A stretch of DNA of 64,000 nucleotides from Puccinia triticina. Lineage: Eukaryota; Basidiomycota; Pucciniomycetes; Pucciniales; Pucciniaceae. The stretch spans positions 930,001 to 994,000 of the forward strand of contig NC_070567.1 in the NCBI RefSeq assembly GCF_026914185.1. The letters run 5' to 3'. The notes under the pieces are model-generated. The model was not told the origin of the DNA. It searched no databases and worked only from the letters and a program-made list of their open reading frames with translations. Shown one piece after another: positions 1 through 12,586 of the stretch. The translations under genes were made by a program, and so were the position numbers. The stretch's first letter is position 1. Every line of letters begins with the position of its first letter.

Positions 1-91
1 TATCCACCCGCGATGTTTATCAAATTTTCAATACTTTTTGTTGATTTAAAAAGATAAGGAGAACAGAAAACAGAAAAATGGTTTATTTTAC

Positions 92-1219
92 CTAGTCAAG
101 ATATCGTTGGAGTTAGTAGCGATGACAAGGCCGGGCGTTGAGCTGCTGATACCCATAGGTAGTCCGAGTTTATGAGCATAGAAGCCGGCGAGGATATCGC
201 CGAAGTTACCGGTAGGTACGACGAATTGCAAGGCCTGGTTGGGCTTGAGGGAGGGGCGAAGGGCATAGTAGGACGAGAAATAGTAGACGATTTGAGCGAG
301 GATTCGGGCCCAGTTGATCGAGTTGATTGCCCCCAATCGGTAGGTCGAGTTGAATTGAGTGTCATTGAATAATGTTTTGACGATATCCTAAAGAAATGTG
401 TTGGTTGGGTTAGTTTCTCAAACTTGCAATGTCATTCAGAAATGAAAAAAACAAGCGCTGATGGGGTAGGAGGAGCTATTAAAGCCAAAAGACTGAACTT
501 GGCAATCATCAAACGTTCCATTGACAGCTAAGTTGAAGACGTTGTTGTCAAGTACGGTGGTCATCTGAGCTTCCTGGATGGGGCTGACTCGGCCTTTGGG
601 ATGCAAGATGAAGATGGAGATATCCTTCTTGCCTCGGAGGCCATAGATAGCAGCGCTCCCAGTGTCGCCGCTGGTGGCGCCGACGACGGTGATCCTTTCG
701 GCGGGGGTATCTTTGGGTCTCTTCTGATTTTTACGGTTGAGGAAGAACTCGAAGAGGTTTCCGAGGAACTGGAGAGCGACATCCTTGAAGGCGAACGTTG
801 GCCCGTGCCAAAGCTCGACGACGTGTCGGCTCGGGGTTAGCTTCTTGAGCGGGGCGATGGCCGGGTGTCGGAAGGTGCTGTAGGATCGCTCGATCAGCTC
901 TTTGAGCTCCTCCCGGGAAATCTCTTCGCTGGGAATGAATAGCGAATAGATCTCGAGGGCCAGCTCGGTGAACGTGAGTTTCGACCACGCCGATTCCCAG
1001 TCCTTCGGCAGTTCTGGTATCCGCTTCGGGATGTATAGTCCGCCATCTGGTGCCAAGCCCGATAAGACCGCCTGATTCGTTCGTATTCGTTGTTTTGCCC
1101 AGCAGAAATCGACAACCGGAAAAAGTAAGCTTGGAGTTGAAAATCCTGGTTAAGTTTTGATGACGAACCTGCTCAAACGACAGGGTTGGGCTACCTCCCC
1201 TGGTAGAAATGTACTCCAT
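92..1219 (-). CDS. THR4: Threonine synthase, 5' part (partial at left window edge)
   Basis: PLP-dependent enzyme converting O-phosphohomoserine to threonine, last step of threonine synthesis in the cytosol. Three exons are visible on the minus strand: about 1169-1219 (ATG at 1219, 17 codons), 499-1071 and 92-387. The introns are 1072-1168 (ends CAG) and 388-498 (starts GTTCAG, ends TTAG), and a donor GTAAAA follows at 91. The joined reading matches the fungal family throughout: start APDGGLYIP, the RSYSTFRHP segment, HGPTFAFKDVALQF with the PLP lysine near residue 113, VVGATSGDTGSAAIYGLRGKKD, GAINSINWARILAQ and FVVPTGNFGDILAGFYA. Roughly the last half of the protein lies off the left edge. 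Identity is secure from these motifs. The 498 donor is atypical, but it gives the expected continuation from DDCQ into DIVK. Confidence 0.95.
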
Positions 1220-2637
1220 CGTATCCGCTTAGTGTTTGTTCACGGAAAGTCGTACGTTGCTGACTGGGACAGTAGGGAGATTGTTTGTCGTCCAGAGGGC
1301 GGCTGGAGATGAAACAGTCGGAGATGACACCAGGGAAAAAACATTGCTCCATACATCTGTACGTCTTCATCTATCAGGAGTTGGTTGCTGCACTTCTCTC
1401 CTGTTTAAGTTGAGCCTCAGGACTACCATCATTTTGCTTTCCTCACTCAACAGGCTGACAAAATAGGGGGTTTCAAAGCCGCCCAGGTGTAGCTTGCATG
1501 CTCTGTTGCAAGTCAGCATTCAAGTCAGCTCTTGAACACTCAAGTTGCAAAAGCCCATGCAAGCCACATTGTACTCAGCCCCTGAAGCTTTCTTGAATGG
1601 TTCTTGCCAGTTGATATTCAACAAAAGTTTTGAACACCAGCTTGCAAAAGTCTATGCAATTTGAACCCAACCAACTTTGATTCCCCTGAAGAACAAATAC
1701 TAATAATCTTCTATTTAAATTTTGAGCCCTTCATGACTTGAGATATTCCTCAAGAGATCACCATGTATCTTTGTCTGAGTCAAATCCTCTTGATCTTGCC
1801 CTGCCTGTATTCTTGGTCATCTGCAACAGATAAAGAAATGCGGTGTTGAAAATTGCATAAGATTTTTTTACATAAAATCACAAACTGCAATTTTGGCTTG
1901 GAGATGTCATTTTAAGTTTTATGCACGCTGATATCTCCCAGCCAAAATTGGCTTTATGATTTTATGTAAACAGTGACATATGCAATTTTGAACACCATAA
2001 AAGAAAAAACAGAAGAGTGATTTGGATTGGGCTTCTTTCTTTCTCTGCTGTATTCATTCCAATGAAAATTACACAGGTCATTGATTTTGATATTTATAAT
2101 ATGGACATGGTTGCATTGCTTTTATTTCCATCATTGATCTCAAACCCTTCCAAAAAGAGAGTATACATTGCATGTATCTTATGAATTCAAGCCTTTCATT
2201 ATTTTTATTATTATCTGATCATTTGATTGATATCTTTACAACGGTTAGAAAGAGACGCGGGCGAATATCGCACAAACAAACATACAAAGACGTAAAAAAA
2301 AAGACAAAAGTGGCAGGGCTAAAAATTATTCATGTTGAAAAAAAAGAGAGAAAGAGGTACAATATCAACCGCACAATTAAGTTCCAATATAGCTACATTT
2401 GAGAAAGAGGAAGAGAGAGAGAGGGGGGGGGGGGGAAATGACGAAGATGCTCTTAACGAAGGTGTCTATTATAGTAGTTATTACTATGATGGTCCAGTAT
2501 TACAAACGAAGGTGATTATAGAAGGCTGGGAAGGAATCATTTACACAGGCTCGGTTAATGTTTTATGGTGGCAAGAGAGAAAGAGAAGGGGCAGGGGGGA
2601 GGGGGAGGGGGAAAAAAGGGGGGGAAATTCAAGAATG
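1220..2637. other. Intergenic region with MITE remnants, no gene seen
   Basis: I see no supportable gene. The stretch holds one end of a TIR-like sequence at about 1466 (AGGGGGTTTCAAAG, also found at 50210-50362), a foldback at 1842-1997, and purine-rich low-complexity sequence with a G run near 2426-2436. Open frames in the purine-rich part are compositional. Confidence 0.5.
1842..1997. mobile_element. Small foldback MITE, TGGTGTTCAAA family
   Basis: The left end (ggtgttgaaaattgcata) is the reverse complement of the right end (tatgcaattttgaacacc), and the inner arms pair too (acataaaatca / tgattttatgt; ccaagccaaaatt-like segments). The same terminal word closes the foldback at 59102-59226, and one end is seen near 37590. 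No target duplication could be fixed. Confidence 0.6.
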
Positions 2638-4453
2638 TCATGTGGGCTGGGAAGGATTCTGGACGACGCCGTTTGGAATGGCGGACCAAGAGACGCCGAG
2701 CAACGCCGGGTTGACGCCGCTCTTGGAGGCATCGGTGGGCTCGGTCTGCAGCAACTTACGCGCCGGCACTGGGGCTGCAGCCGCCGTTGCGTTCCTCGCC
2801 TTCTTGCTGGTGTCCACGTTCCGGGCGGCAGCGCCAGTGCCGCCGGTGCCGGCCTGGTTGTCCTGTTGCCCGGCCGTCGCCGTCGACGCTTGTGGGGTCA
2901 GAGCTGCCGAGGCTAGGTTGGCCGTCGGAAGACTCTTCAGGTTCAAGCCCTTGACGATGAACACCTGCACAGATCTCGGCACACATCAGACATCGCGATG
3001 ACACACAACGAGGAGAGAGAGCTGCTGACCTTGTTCAGGACTTCATCCTTGTTGGAGTCCACAAAGATGAGCGCCGGCCCAGCTACCACGTTTTGTGCTT
3101 GTCCCTTCAACGAGGATGTTAGGGGCTGGGCATTCGAGGTCAGATAAACGGCCACCATTCCATTCAACGGGCCATTGGATGTTTGCGCTGGGATGATACA
3201 GGACGAGGCCGGCATGACCAGCGCAGTGTTCATGCCCCCGACGAGCATCTGACATGAGAGTGTGTTCGCTTCCAGGTTTTGGACCTGTGCTGATGTTTGG
3301 AATTGCAGAATCGATCCTGCCGTAAACAGTGTGCTCTGGAATGAGGATTTTTTGTATCGGTTAGATTCATGAGAGGGGCTTGTACGTCATCAAACAAAGT
3401 CGATGTGCGGTTGCTCACCTGTGTCAAGCCATCGATGATGCTCAGGGGTTGATTGGCAGTGAGACCAAGGTCAGAAGCTTGGCAGTTTTGAAGCAAGCCG
3501 CCGACGATTGCCAAGACCTGAGGCGGAGAGAGGGGGAGGTCGAAGGCCTGAGGCGAAGCGCTGCCGCCGGAGAACACATTGAGGAGGGTAGAGTGACGGG
3601 CTTCGACGGGAAGGATGGTGACTGCTGCAGAAAGGACGGCGTTCTGTGAGATCATGGATGCCGCGCCCATGTAGGCACTCACGCCGGCGGCCTCGATCGA
3701 CCGGGCGGAGGCCAGGAAGGTGATGGGATCCGTCAGGATCGAGCGGAAGTTGAATTGGCACCCAGAGAACGGCGTCCCGCCTGCGGCTTGGATGGCCGCT
3801 TGCAGGATCTGAACGTGCGACTGTTCATCAGCTAATTGTCGCTGCATCTGTTGAGTGATGGCCGTTGCCTTCATCACAAAAAAAAGAAACGGCAATTGTT
3901 TAGTCCCGGTGTGAGAAGAGAATCGGCGGCGGATGTGCTCACTTGGAAGGCACTGAGGCCGGCCTTTTGCATGGCTTGGACGGGGAAGATAGCCAAGGCA
4001 TCCTGGTAGAACTGCGCCTCAAGATTCTCAAGCGTCAATGCGAAGTTCAAGACGGTAAGATTGATGTCACCGGAAGCCTAGTGGGGGAACGCAAGTATGC
4101 AGACCGGTTGAGTGAATGCAGGAGTACTCGTAGGAGCTGTGAAGACGAAGACATACCCCACCGCCGCCATTGAGATCGCCACCGGCATTGACAAATGTGC
4201 CAGCGTCCCGACCTCCACCACTCCGGCCGGGGACCGATTCGACGACCACGGTGCCGATTCCCCTGCTGCCAACGGGTGGGAGAGTATTCGGCCCTCCCCC
4301 CTCTGGCTTTGGAGGAGGTTGTATCGGCGGCAGTCCGAGGGCTTGAGGTGCAGGAGGAGGCAGCTGCGGTGGTGCTTGCCGGGGCTCAAGTTTTCGGCCG
4401 GCAAGTGATCCAAAAACTGCTATCAGGACGAAGACGAAGAGCGCCGACCTCAT
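2638..4453 (-). CDS. Secreted ferritin-like domain protein (Rds1-like)
   Basis: Five exons on the minus strand: 4157-4453, 3943-4077, 3419-3868, 3030-3335 and 2638-2964. They join in frame to 504 residues, with donors GTATGT, GTGAGC, GTGAGC and GTCAGC. The ATG at 4453 begins a hydrophobic signal peptide (MRSALFVFVLIAVFGSLAG), followed by a Pro/Gly-rich linker to about residue 99. A ferritin-like four-helix region follows (about 100-260): DINLTVLNFALTLENLEAQF, then ADEQSHVQILQAAI, with the spaced E/H pattern typical of Ferritin_2 (PF13668) proteins such as fungal Rds1. The C-terminal 110 residues are Ala/Thr/Pro-rich and low in complexity. Members are mostly secreted or wall-associated, often stress-induced, and their biochemical role is not established. 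Family assignment is by recognition; function is left open. Confidence 0.85.
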
Positions 4454-5290
4454 GATGTCTATCTGCCTCGAGTGTGTCGGAAGAAGTCGTTGGTCAGTAC
4501 GGCTTTCTCCGAATGTGCTTCCAACCTAGACTGCGGTCGCTTGCAGACTCGGCGTAGAGATGACTCACGAGCAAAAGAGAAGGCGGGTATAAAAAAAAAA
4601 AAACAGGAACAGGCCGGGCCTGCTGAGTTCCAAAGAGCAGTTCTAAATATGCGAGTGATTGTTCGGATTAGGGTCGACCGGCGACAAGACAGGTCCAGCA
4701 GGAATGCGCGGATCGATGTCAATCCAGGGTATTTCTGCTCAAGACCTGTATGTATGGCAGCCGCCCGATATGTGATAGCAGAAGAGATTGGGGAAGATGG
4801 ATGGATACAATAATGTAAGTGAATGTGTGCAACCAGAGTAGGTATTGAAGTGGGTGGAAGAGGGGGGGGATGAGATAGAATACGAAGAGCCAACGGACCA
4901 AGAAAAAAAACACCAAATTGATTAAGGAATGCCTCGGCCGCCCAAGTTTTCTCCAGACGATATTATTAGAGGAGAGTGACGAGAGGTGGGCAAGGCTTGA
5001 CCGGGACGGTTAGTTGCTAGTGACACGGCGGCCGGAAGAAGAGCAGCTATGCAGGCCAGGTTGGAAGGAAAGGAGGGGAAGAGAGCCGGCTCTCGGGTCA
5101 ACGGACTGGTCCAGTCTTCTTCGGATCGTCGCAAATAAAAAAATAGACAAGGAAGTGGTCTGAACTCACTTGCAGAGAAGACGGTCTGGAGTCTCACAGT
5201 CACCCAGTTCGCAGTCTCGCGAATCGCAAGCAGCCCGGTCTGCGGCAGAAGGAGAAACGATTAGTCGTGAAGATCACAATTGTTGCAATG

Positions 5291-5322
<32 letters not shown>

Positions 5323-6797
5323 GTGTGTGTTTTTGGCAAAATGAACGAAACGAGGGGGAATAATTGGATGGCTATTACGTCCTAGCCAGTGAGGTGGCCG
5401 GGCTTTCTGGAGCCCGACAACCAATGGCAAGCTGACGACGAGCAAAGCGCATGTCCGGGCGGTTCATAAATCGGTCGTTGGATCGGGCAACCTTGGGATG
5501 GCTGGGGATGGATTTTGATTGTGTTGTATGAGTGGGGGGGTCGGTCGTCGGCCTGGGTGGGCGCGTTCCTATGGTCGTTGGAGACTCGCGAAATGAAGAT
5601 GTCGAGCGGCTTGCTTGGGTCCTGTCAACCTGTTTATCAGGTCCCGGTTGCCCACGCAATCGATGGACTCTTAGTGTCCCTTCCAATTTTCGGGTGCCGT
5701 GACCAGAAAACCATGGCCATGAAGGGGCAGCGTGATCCATGCAAGGATTCTCTGGGGTTGGAAGCAGGCTGGGATCTGTCCAGGAGACAGCGCATCCAGC
5801 CGGACTCCGATCTACCGACCTGGTCCTCCCTGGGGCCTTTTGGCCGGCCGGCGGGGGCTGCTCCGGCCGGGCGCCCTGCTAGAGGCCGGGGTAGCCAAGG
5901 TGGTAAACTTAGTCCATAAACAAGTTTATTCATCCGAAGCATGAATCCAAAACGTTGTATATACATGCTGCGGCTACGCCTGTGCTTCGTCTAGCTCAAC
6001 CCGCGCGGTACCGGATTCCCTCTTTCCTCACCGAGAGTGGATCCGATACCGAGCGAGGCTGACCCTACCGTGACGCATCTCTTGTCGTCAGATTTGCATT
6101 CACTCTTTTTGAGTGTCTTGTACGCCCCAGCTCCGTCTGCGCGGGCGGACCCGATCCTCGGCATGAGAGACTGCGGATCGCGCCGGCCGGAACGGGAGGC
6201 TGTCCAGCCGGCGCGATTGCCAAGCGCGGATACATACACACTCCACTGGCACAGCGCCCGGAGCCAAACCGCCCTCTTCCGGCCGTGCAGCTGTCCTGTG
6301 CCTCAAACACGGAAATAAGACGCAGTCATGGCTCACACTGCCTGTCGATAAACACATACATAAATCAACATGTGTGTCATATCGACTGGGTTTGCGGATA
6401 GCACTTGTTGTTGGCTGATTAGGGGGTGGGCCTTTGGTTGCTCGGCTATGTATCAGTACGATTGATTGACAGCCAGGCGACGGTCACTGGGCTGCAATGA
6501 GCTCGGTCGAGCCTACAGATGATGAAGATGACGATGCCCCAGCCGGGCTGATTGCCGCGCGGGTTCCGGTCGGGCGTATCTTTATGGCGATGGACAGGGT
6601 GGCCGGGATGGCCGGGCGATGGGAGAGCGATGACGTCGGCTGAGAAACTGTTTGTCTCCTCTCGGAAGGCTTTTTCACAGCAGCCCAGGGCCAGGGGAGC
6701 ACTGACCCCTAAAGCAGCCAACAATAACCCACTCCACCACTTAACCACCATTCACCACCACCACCACCACAACAACACCACCTCCAACAGCAACAGC
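4454..6797. other. Intergenic region, no convincing gene
   Basis: This spans the promoter sides of two divergent genes (minus ferritin-like gene, plus kinase). It contains an (ATT)n microsatellite at 5291-5331 and a GC-rich hairpin-prone stretch near 5835-5885 (ggccggccggcgggg). The open frames here lack codon periodicity, homology or splice structure that I can support. Confidence 0.45.
5291..5331. repeat. (ATT)n microsatellite
   Basis: About 13 uninterrupted ATT units are followed directly by a short GT run. It produces artefactual poly-Tyr and poly-Ile frames on the two strands. Confidence 0.95.
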
Positions 6798-8258
6798 ATG
6801 CCCGACTCATCAGCCCTGGCCAGCCTCCATCCCAAAAGACGAGTGCTCAGAGCACTCGGCCTACGCGACCCGAACCTACACGCACGCAAGTCGGAATTCA
6901 AGTGGGGAGCTCATCTCGGTAGGTCCACCAACGAACTACTTGTGCACACAACCCACCCCAAACTGACCCACCCATCCATACAGGCAGCGGAACTTACGGC
7001 GAAGTCAGCCAGTGCACCTGGCTGACCAAGAACCCGCCCCAGGAGGTGGCCATCAAGGTATCATCTCAATATTTAAGCTTATCGTCCCGCAGCCTGCTGA
7101 CTTCTGCTCCCCACAGGTCGTCTCAAAGGCCAGCGTGCCCAACCTCCCCCAGCACATCTCGCTCATGAACCGGACCCTCAAGCTGCACCATCCCCACGTC
7201 GTCCAGATGTACGACTGGTTCCAGTCCAAGGAGCACTTCTACATGGTCCTCGAGGTCAGTCCGCCCATCTCCCGTCGGCCTGAAAGAACCCCAGGCTGAC
7301 ATCCTCGGCCCCCAGCTCGCGACCGGCGGGGAGCTGTTTGACCACACCATCACCCGGGGGAACTTCAGCGACCGGGAGGCCTGTGTGATGATCCACCAAG
7401 TCCTCGATGCGCTCTTGTTCATCCACTCCCAGGGGATCGTCCATCGCGACCTGAAGCCCGAGAACCTGTTCGTCCGCGGCTCGCCGCCCTTCGAGCCCCC
7501 GTACGACCTCGTGGTCGCCGACTTCGGCGTCGCCGTCTACATCGACCGCCCCGACGGCTCCACCGCCGCCCTCCAGGGCATCTGCGGCTCGCCAGGGTAC
7601 ACCGCCCCGGAAGTCTACAGACGACTGCCCTACGGGAAGCCCGTCGACATCTGGGCCGTCGGCGTCATCTCCTTCATCCTCCTCTCCGGCCGATTCCCCT
7701 TCGCCCATCTCTCTGGCCAGGACTTCCTCAACGACTCCGACCAGGACATCAAGTTCCCCAAACGCTTCGCCATCTCCCCCGAGGCCCAGAACTTCATCCT
7801 GGGATGTCTGCAGACCGACCCCTCCAAGCGCTGGACGGCCGAGGAAGCCCTCGAGCACCCCGTCAGTCTCTCCTCTCTCTTTCTCAACCCAACCCGGCCC
7901 AGGATCCACTAACTTTCTGTGCGGGGTTTGTTAGTGGTTTGACCAGCTAGAGGAAGCGGGCGAGGAGGACGCAGGCGAGCGCCAGACGGCCGCCAGTGTC
8001 GCGGACACCGACCACACCCGGTGCGAGCAGCTGCACCAGAAGCTGGCCGAGCTCGACGACAAGCAGGTCGAGAGTCTCGCCCCCGCCCTCGCCGCCAGCC
8101 CCGACACCCTCCCCGCCACCCGCATCTCAAACCTCGTCCCCCTCGACCGCCAGCAGCAGCACCAGCTCGAGCCCGACCACGAACCCGAACTCCTCCTCGT
8201 CCATCGCTCACACACCGTCAACGACGAGCCGCCCATCGTCGTCGATATCGTCCCCTGA
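6798..8258 (+). CDS. CAMK-family serine/threonine protein kinase
   Basis: Five exons (6798-6918, 6984-7057, 7117-7254, 7316-7861, 7935-8258) join in frame to 400 residues. The kinase domain starts with the Gly loop GSGTYGEV (41-48) and VAIK with the ATP lysine at 65. The catalytic loop HRDLKPEN is at 154-161, DFG at 180-182 and the activation segment GSPGYTAPE at 202-210. Next come DIWAVGVISFILLSGRFPF and the C-lobe PSKRWTAEEALEHP. All catalytic residues are present, so it should be active. The HRDLKPEN/GSPGYTAPE pattern and C-lobe place it in the CAMK group (calmodulin-dependent/Rad53-like side) rather than CMGC or STE. The C-terminal about 108 residues are acidic and Gln/His-rich with no domain I recognise. 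ATG at 6798 was chosen because it opens the only frame that splices into the Gly loop. Substrate and pathway are unknown. Confidence 0.92.
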
Positions 8259-10190
8259 GACCCTTCCCCGCCCCCCTCCCTCATACGACCCCGCTCGGAC
8301 AAAGCTCGCCCCTTTTCTCTTCGAACAGTCTTATATCTACTTATATCCGCGCTTCTTTTTTTATTCGATCTAATGCCCCTCCCCTATCACACACTTAATT
8401 TGTGCCCCTACCCGCCCCGTTTCTTTATTACCCCCCACGCGCCTGTCAGGCGTTAGCCGCGGCCAGCCAGCTCCTAGAAATAGACTAATCATGTACTCCT
8501 TTGCCCGCCTTCGTTTCGTAGATATACACCCCTCTCCTCGTCCTCCCTGTTGTCGGTTTGTTGTTGTTGTTGTTGTGTTTGTTGCTGCTGCTGCCGCCCT
8601 TCGTTGATTGTACATAACACCCCAAAAGTGGATTTTTGCTCTTTCCTCGGCTTTGCGTTTCCTCTGAAGGTCTCCTGGTCTGGTTGTCACTCTGTAGGCG
8701 TGTGTGTGTGCTTGGAAGGAAGTTGGCCATTATTATTATTCATTTTCAGTGCTTTGACAGCACAGATCATCCCCCCTTTGCCCCCATTTATCCTCATTAG
8801 GCATCTTGCTTTGAGTCTGAGACCTCAGTAGTAATATGAAAACTAAGAAAGAAAAGCCACATCTTTACTGTTTTCTTGGGGTTACTCACCAAAGTGCTTT
8901 ATTTTGAGGGCAGCTACATAGATTGACAGGGTGGGCCTCTATAGTGACTCCACTCTGAATCTAAACTCAGCTAATCCTAGCTATCACAACACTCTGGTTG
9001 GAGCTCTACTCAACTGGCCCTGCAGGAGGATAAAGCCACGCCTCCGTCTGGAGGGGCTGATCGAATTCTATCTAACCAGAGTCTCAACGCTCCTACACAA
9101 GGGCTGTTGTACAATTAGTGACACTCACCTACCTTGAAGACCATACTCTTGTCACAGGAGAATAGGCTGCAGAGCCTATTCCCCATTCATACAATGTATA
9201 TACACTTTTCTCCATATCAAGGGCGAGCCTGCAAGATGAGATAATGAGAGGAAAATCAAACTTACTGGTTACCAGTAAGGTCCAGTGGAGGAGTTCAAAG
9301 CTGTAGGGAAATAAGCTAAAAAAAGGAGAAGAGCTAGATAAAAGCCCCAATGGCCAAAACTACAACCAATTTGGGTGTGGTATGTTCTAATCTGAGGAAT
9401 CCTCCAAGTCAGAGGAATTCCTCTTACTTGTGCTATATGTTCTGTGATATGCTGATTTGATCCATTTCCTTTACATGTCACTTGATTTCAGCATTCTCTC
9501 TTTCAGGGAGACTCTTTGGCCCACTAATTGGAGGCGGTTGTCAGTTGCCGTGTGTAAACCCCCCTCCTCCCTTGGGGTTTACAAGGTTTCACCAAGGGTC
9601 ACCTGCCCTGTCACAATCTTGTACTTAGCCCGTTCCTCTTTCTTCCCTGGCTCAGCAGAGAACTGACTCTCTTCTCTCTGAGCCAGGTAAGGCTGTAAGC
9701 CATTTTCCTTATTTTGTCTTTCCTCTGTCTTTCTCATCTAGAGATAACTAACTCTCTTCTCTCTGAGCCAGGAATCAAACCCCCCAGCGTTTGGTCCTAG
9801 AACCTCTCTAGGCTCTTTGCCTTGTCCCTTGTGCTACTTCTTCAACACTCTCACTGAAGGACATCTCAAGTCCTTACACCATGCTGTCTGGACTAGCGTA
9901 TAACTGACATAGACCAGCGTTCAAATTATAACTCACTCTGTCACTGTTATCCCCTCACACCCTTTTAATTACACTCAGGAGTGCCACAGCAGACTTGGTA
10001 AAATTGAATCACCAAGTCCATTTTATGATTCTGCTTGAACATACTTGGCAACATGACTCTGCTTGAATGGAGTCGCTGACAGAGTCTGTTCAAAGCAGAA
10101 GATTCATTCAAGAGACTCTGTTACCAAGTCTGTTCAAGCAGAGCCACTTCAGAGGGAAAGGACATGGTTAATACAAAGTAAGAGCATCAA
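8259..10190. other. Intergenic region, no gene seen
   Basis: Kinase 3' flank, then AT-rich sequence without a recognisable coding region. The segment aactgactctcttctctctg and its following bases near 9661-9687 recur almost exactly at 9746-9772, suggesting an old local duplication or repeat relic. A GTT/GCT-rich run lies near 8560-8600. Confidence 0.4.
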
Positions 10191-10195
10191 CACCG

Positions 10196-11440
10196 CTGTT
10201 ACATTAATACAATACCAGTGTTACACTGCATACCAATGCCAGTGCTACATTGCATACCAATGCCGGTGCTACATTGCATACCAATGCCGGCGCCGGTGTT
10301 ACATTGCATACCAATGCCGGCGCCGGTGTTACATTGCATACCATGCCGGTGCTCCATTGCATACTGATGCCGGTGTTGCATTGCATACTGATGCCGGTGT
10401 TACATTGCCTACCAATGCCAGTGTTACATTGCATACTGATGCCGGATTTTCATTGCATGTCAGGCAATGTACTGGTTTGTTTGGCCCCCAGAGAGTATTT
10501 CTTTATTCATATGAAGATTGGCAGCAGATTATGTATTCAGTGGTGGGTTTGAGCTTGAAAAATGTTTCACAGGTGTAGGGACTCCACAAACATGTTTGAC
10601 TGTGGTATTTTACACTATTTGTCACTTTTCAAAATGTTAATTCCACACAACAATTTGTTTGAGATGTGAGATATAAAACAAAGCATTCAGTGGGGAGAAT
10701 TGATTTCCCCCAAGTGCAAAAGCTTAGAGAAGTGTTGACCTTTTTCTTGCATATTCCTTTTCTACATCTTACAGCCTCTTAAATATCAGTTTTTAGTACA
10801 GAGCATGTCTTTTTCTTTGGGTCATATCCAGGTCAACACCGGTGTTACATTGCATACCAAGGCCGGTGCTACATTGCATACCAATGCTGGCGCCGGTGAT
10901 ACATTGCATACCAATGCCGGCGCCAGTGTTACATTGCATACCATGCCGGTGCTCCATTGCATACCAATGCCGGTGTTACATTGCATACTGATGCCGGTGT
11001 TACATTGCCTACCAATGCCAGTGTTAAATTGCATACTGATGCCGGATTTTCATTGCATGACAGGCAATGTACTGGTTTGTTTGGCCCCCAGAGAGTATTT
11101 CTTTATTTATATGAAGATTGGCAGCAGATTATGTATTCAGTGGTGGGTTTGAGCTTGAAAAACGTTTCACAGGTGTAGGGACTCCACAAACATGTTTGAC
11201 TGTGGTATTTTACACTATTTGTCACTTTTCAAAATGTTAATTCCACACAACAATTTGTTTGAGATGTGAGATATAAAACAAAGCATTCAGTGGGGAGAAT
11301 TGATTTCCCCAAAGTGCAAAAGCTTAGAGAAGTGTCCACCTTTTTCTTGCATATTCCTTTTCTACATCTTACAGCCTCTTAAATATCAGTTTTTAGTACA
11401 GAGCATGTCTTTTTCTTTGGGTTATATCCAGGTAGTCTTG
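10196..11440. repeat. 600-bp tandem duplication carrying a 24-bp minisatellite
   Basis: The block around 10390-10830 reappears at 10990-11430 with an exact 600-bp offset and only scattered differences (for example aatgtttcac versus aacgtttcac). Each copy begins with a minisatellite whose unit is about 24 bp (tgccggtgttacattgcata plus ccaa, with variants). Because 24 is divisible by three, several frames stay open on both strands; I treat these as by-products rather than genes. No homology to known proteins is evident. Confidence 0.9.
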
Positions 11441-12330
11441 CTGGCTCTATGCGCTTCACAGGTGACCTACAGCATGTATGCGCCCTTGCCACATTCTACA
11501 GAAAGCTTCACACTTAAAAGTATGAGCTCATCTATCATCTTTTTCTCTATACTCTGATATTTCCCAGCCAAGAAGACCAATCAAGTTTTCATGAATCTGA
11601 CACTTTTCCCAACTGCAGATACCAAAATGAATTTGCTACCCGGTTACAATAATCCTGAAACTACCATGGCTGGAAAACCCCATTTGCGGCCATCAGATGT
11701 GGATGTAATTGTGTCCAAAGACCACACCCTGAAGCCTATAGAAGACCATATCCCAATGGATGTTTCTTATTATCATACCTATGATATTTTCCAAAAGGAA
11801 GACAAACATAAAGGTAAATTTCAATGCATATCTGAACCACCCTCTCCACTGCACAAAATTTAATAGAAGAAAATGAAGCTTAAAGACCTAATCATTATGA
11901 ACTATAATCAGTTTCCCAGATTTGGGGATTAAGATTCTACAAACCAGGCATGTCTTTTTATTAACAAATTCCAAAAAAAAAAAAAGAAAAACAGATTATA
12001 AGTATCTCTGATGTTGACCACTTCTGCACAGGAACCCAATCACAAAGAGATGAATCAATACATCAAATGAGGGAGAAACTTTCAATATGGAGAGAAGCCG
12101 CTGGATCAAACCTACCAAATTCTGAGATCTGGAGTGTTTACATGCATTCAAAAATCATAATTGAGATCTTGTCTAAAGGATCAGTGTTTTCCAAAAGATC
12201 TTGTAAGGTTTTGGTTCAAAGACTTGGTAACCTACTACATGACACGGCATCAATTGATATGAAGATAGGTTTTGATCACAAGGATAACAGATATGTCACA
12301 TTCAGTCACAAGATCTTATTTTTCAAGCAA
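11441..12330. other. Unassigned stretch, small open frames only
   Basis: It follows the 600-bp duplication. A 90-codon plus frame at 11591-11863 and a 152-codon plus frame from 12067 are open. The second runs straight through a Helitron terminus at 12331, so it cannot be a natural gene as it stands. I recognise no protein family. Confidence 0.35.
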
Positions 12331-12586
12331 CTAGACTTTCAAGGCGGCTTCGCCGCCGCTCATCCCAGACTAATTACAATCCAAACATCAATTCTAAATT
12401 CCCCTCAGCCCTACTTACAAGGAGTTGAAAAGCAACCGCCAACATTGTGTGATTTGAAGTTCAAATGTGAAATTTTAATGAAAAGAGATGCAGACTATTC
12501 TAATTCTAAGACTGTATACAAATGAAGCGCGAATGGTCTATGACATGACATTTCATTACGGCTCAGGAAATGATGGAATATGAATT

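Noticed and set aside
2332..2916. 194-codon plus-strand frame
   Set aside because: Purine-rich low complexity, then antisense to the well-supported last exon of the ferritin-like gene.
10063..11152. Long open frames over the minisatellite as a repeat protein gene
   Set aside because: Openness comes from the 24-bp unit; several frames on both strands are equally open and there is no start context, splice support or unique sequence.
12067..12525. 152-codon plus-strand frame as a gene
   Set aside because: It crosses the Helitron terminus at 12331 and antisense repeat sequence, so it is a chance junction.
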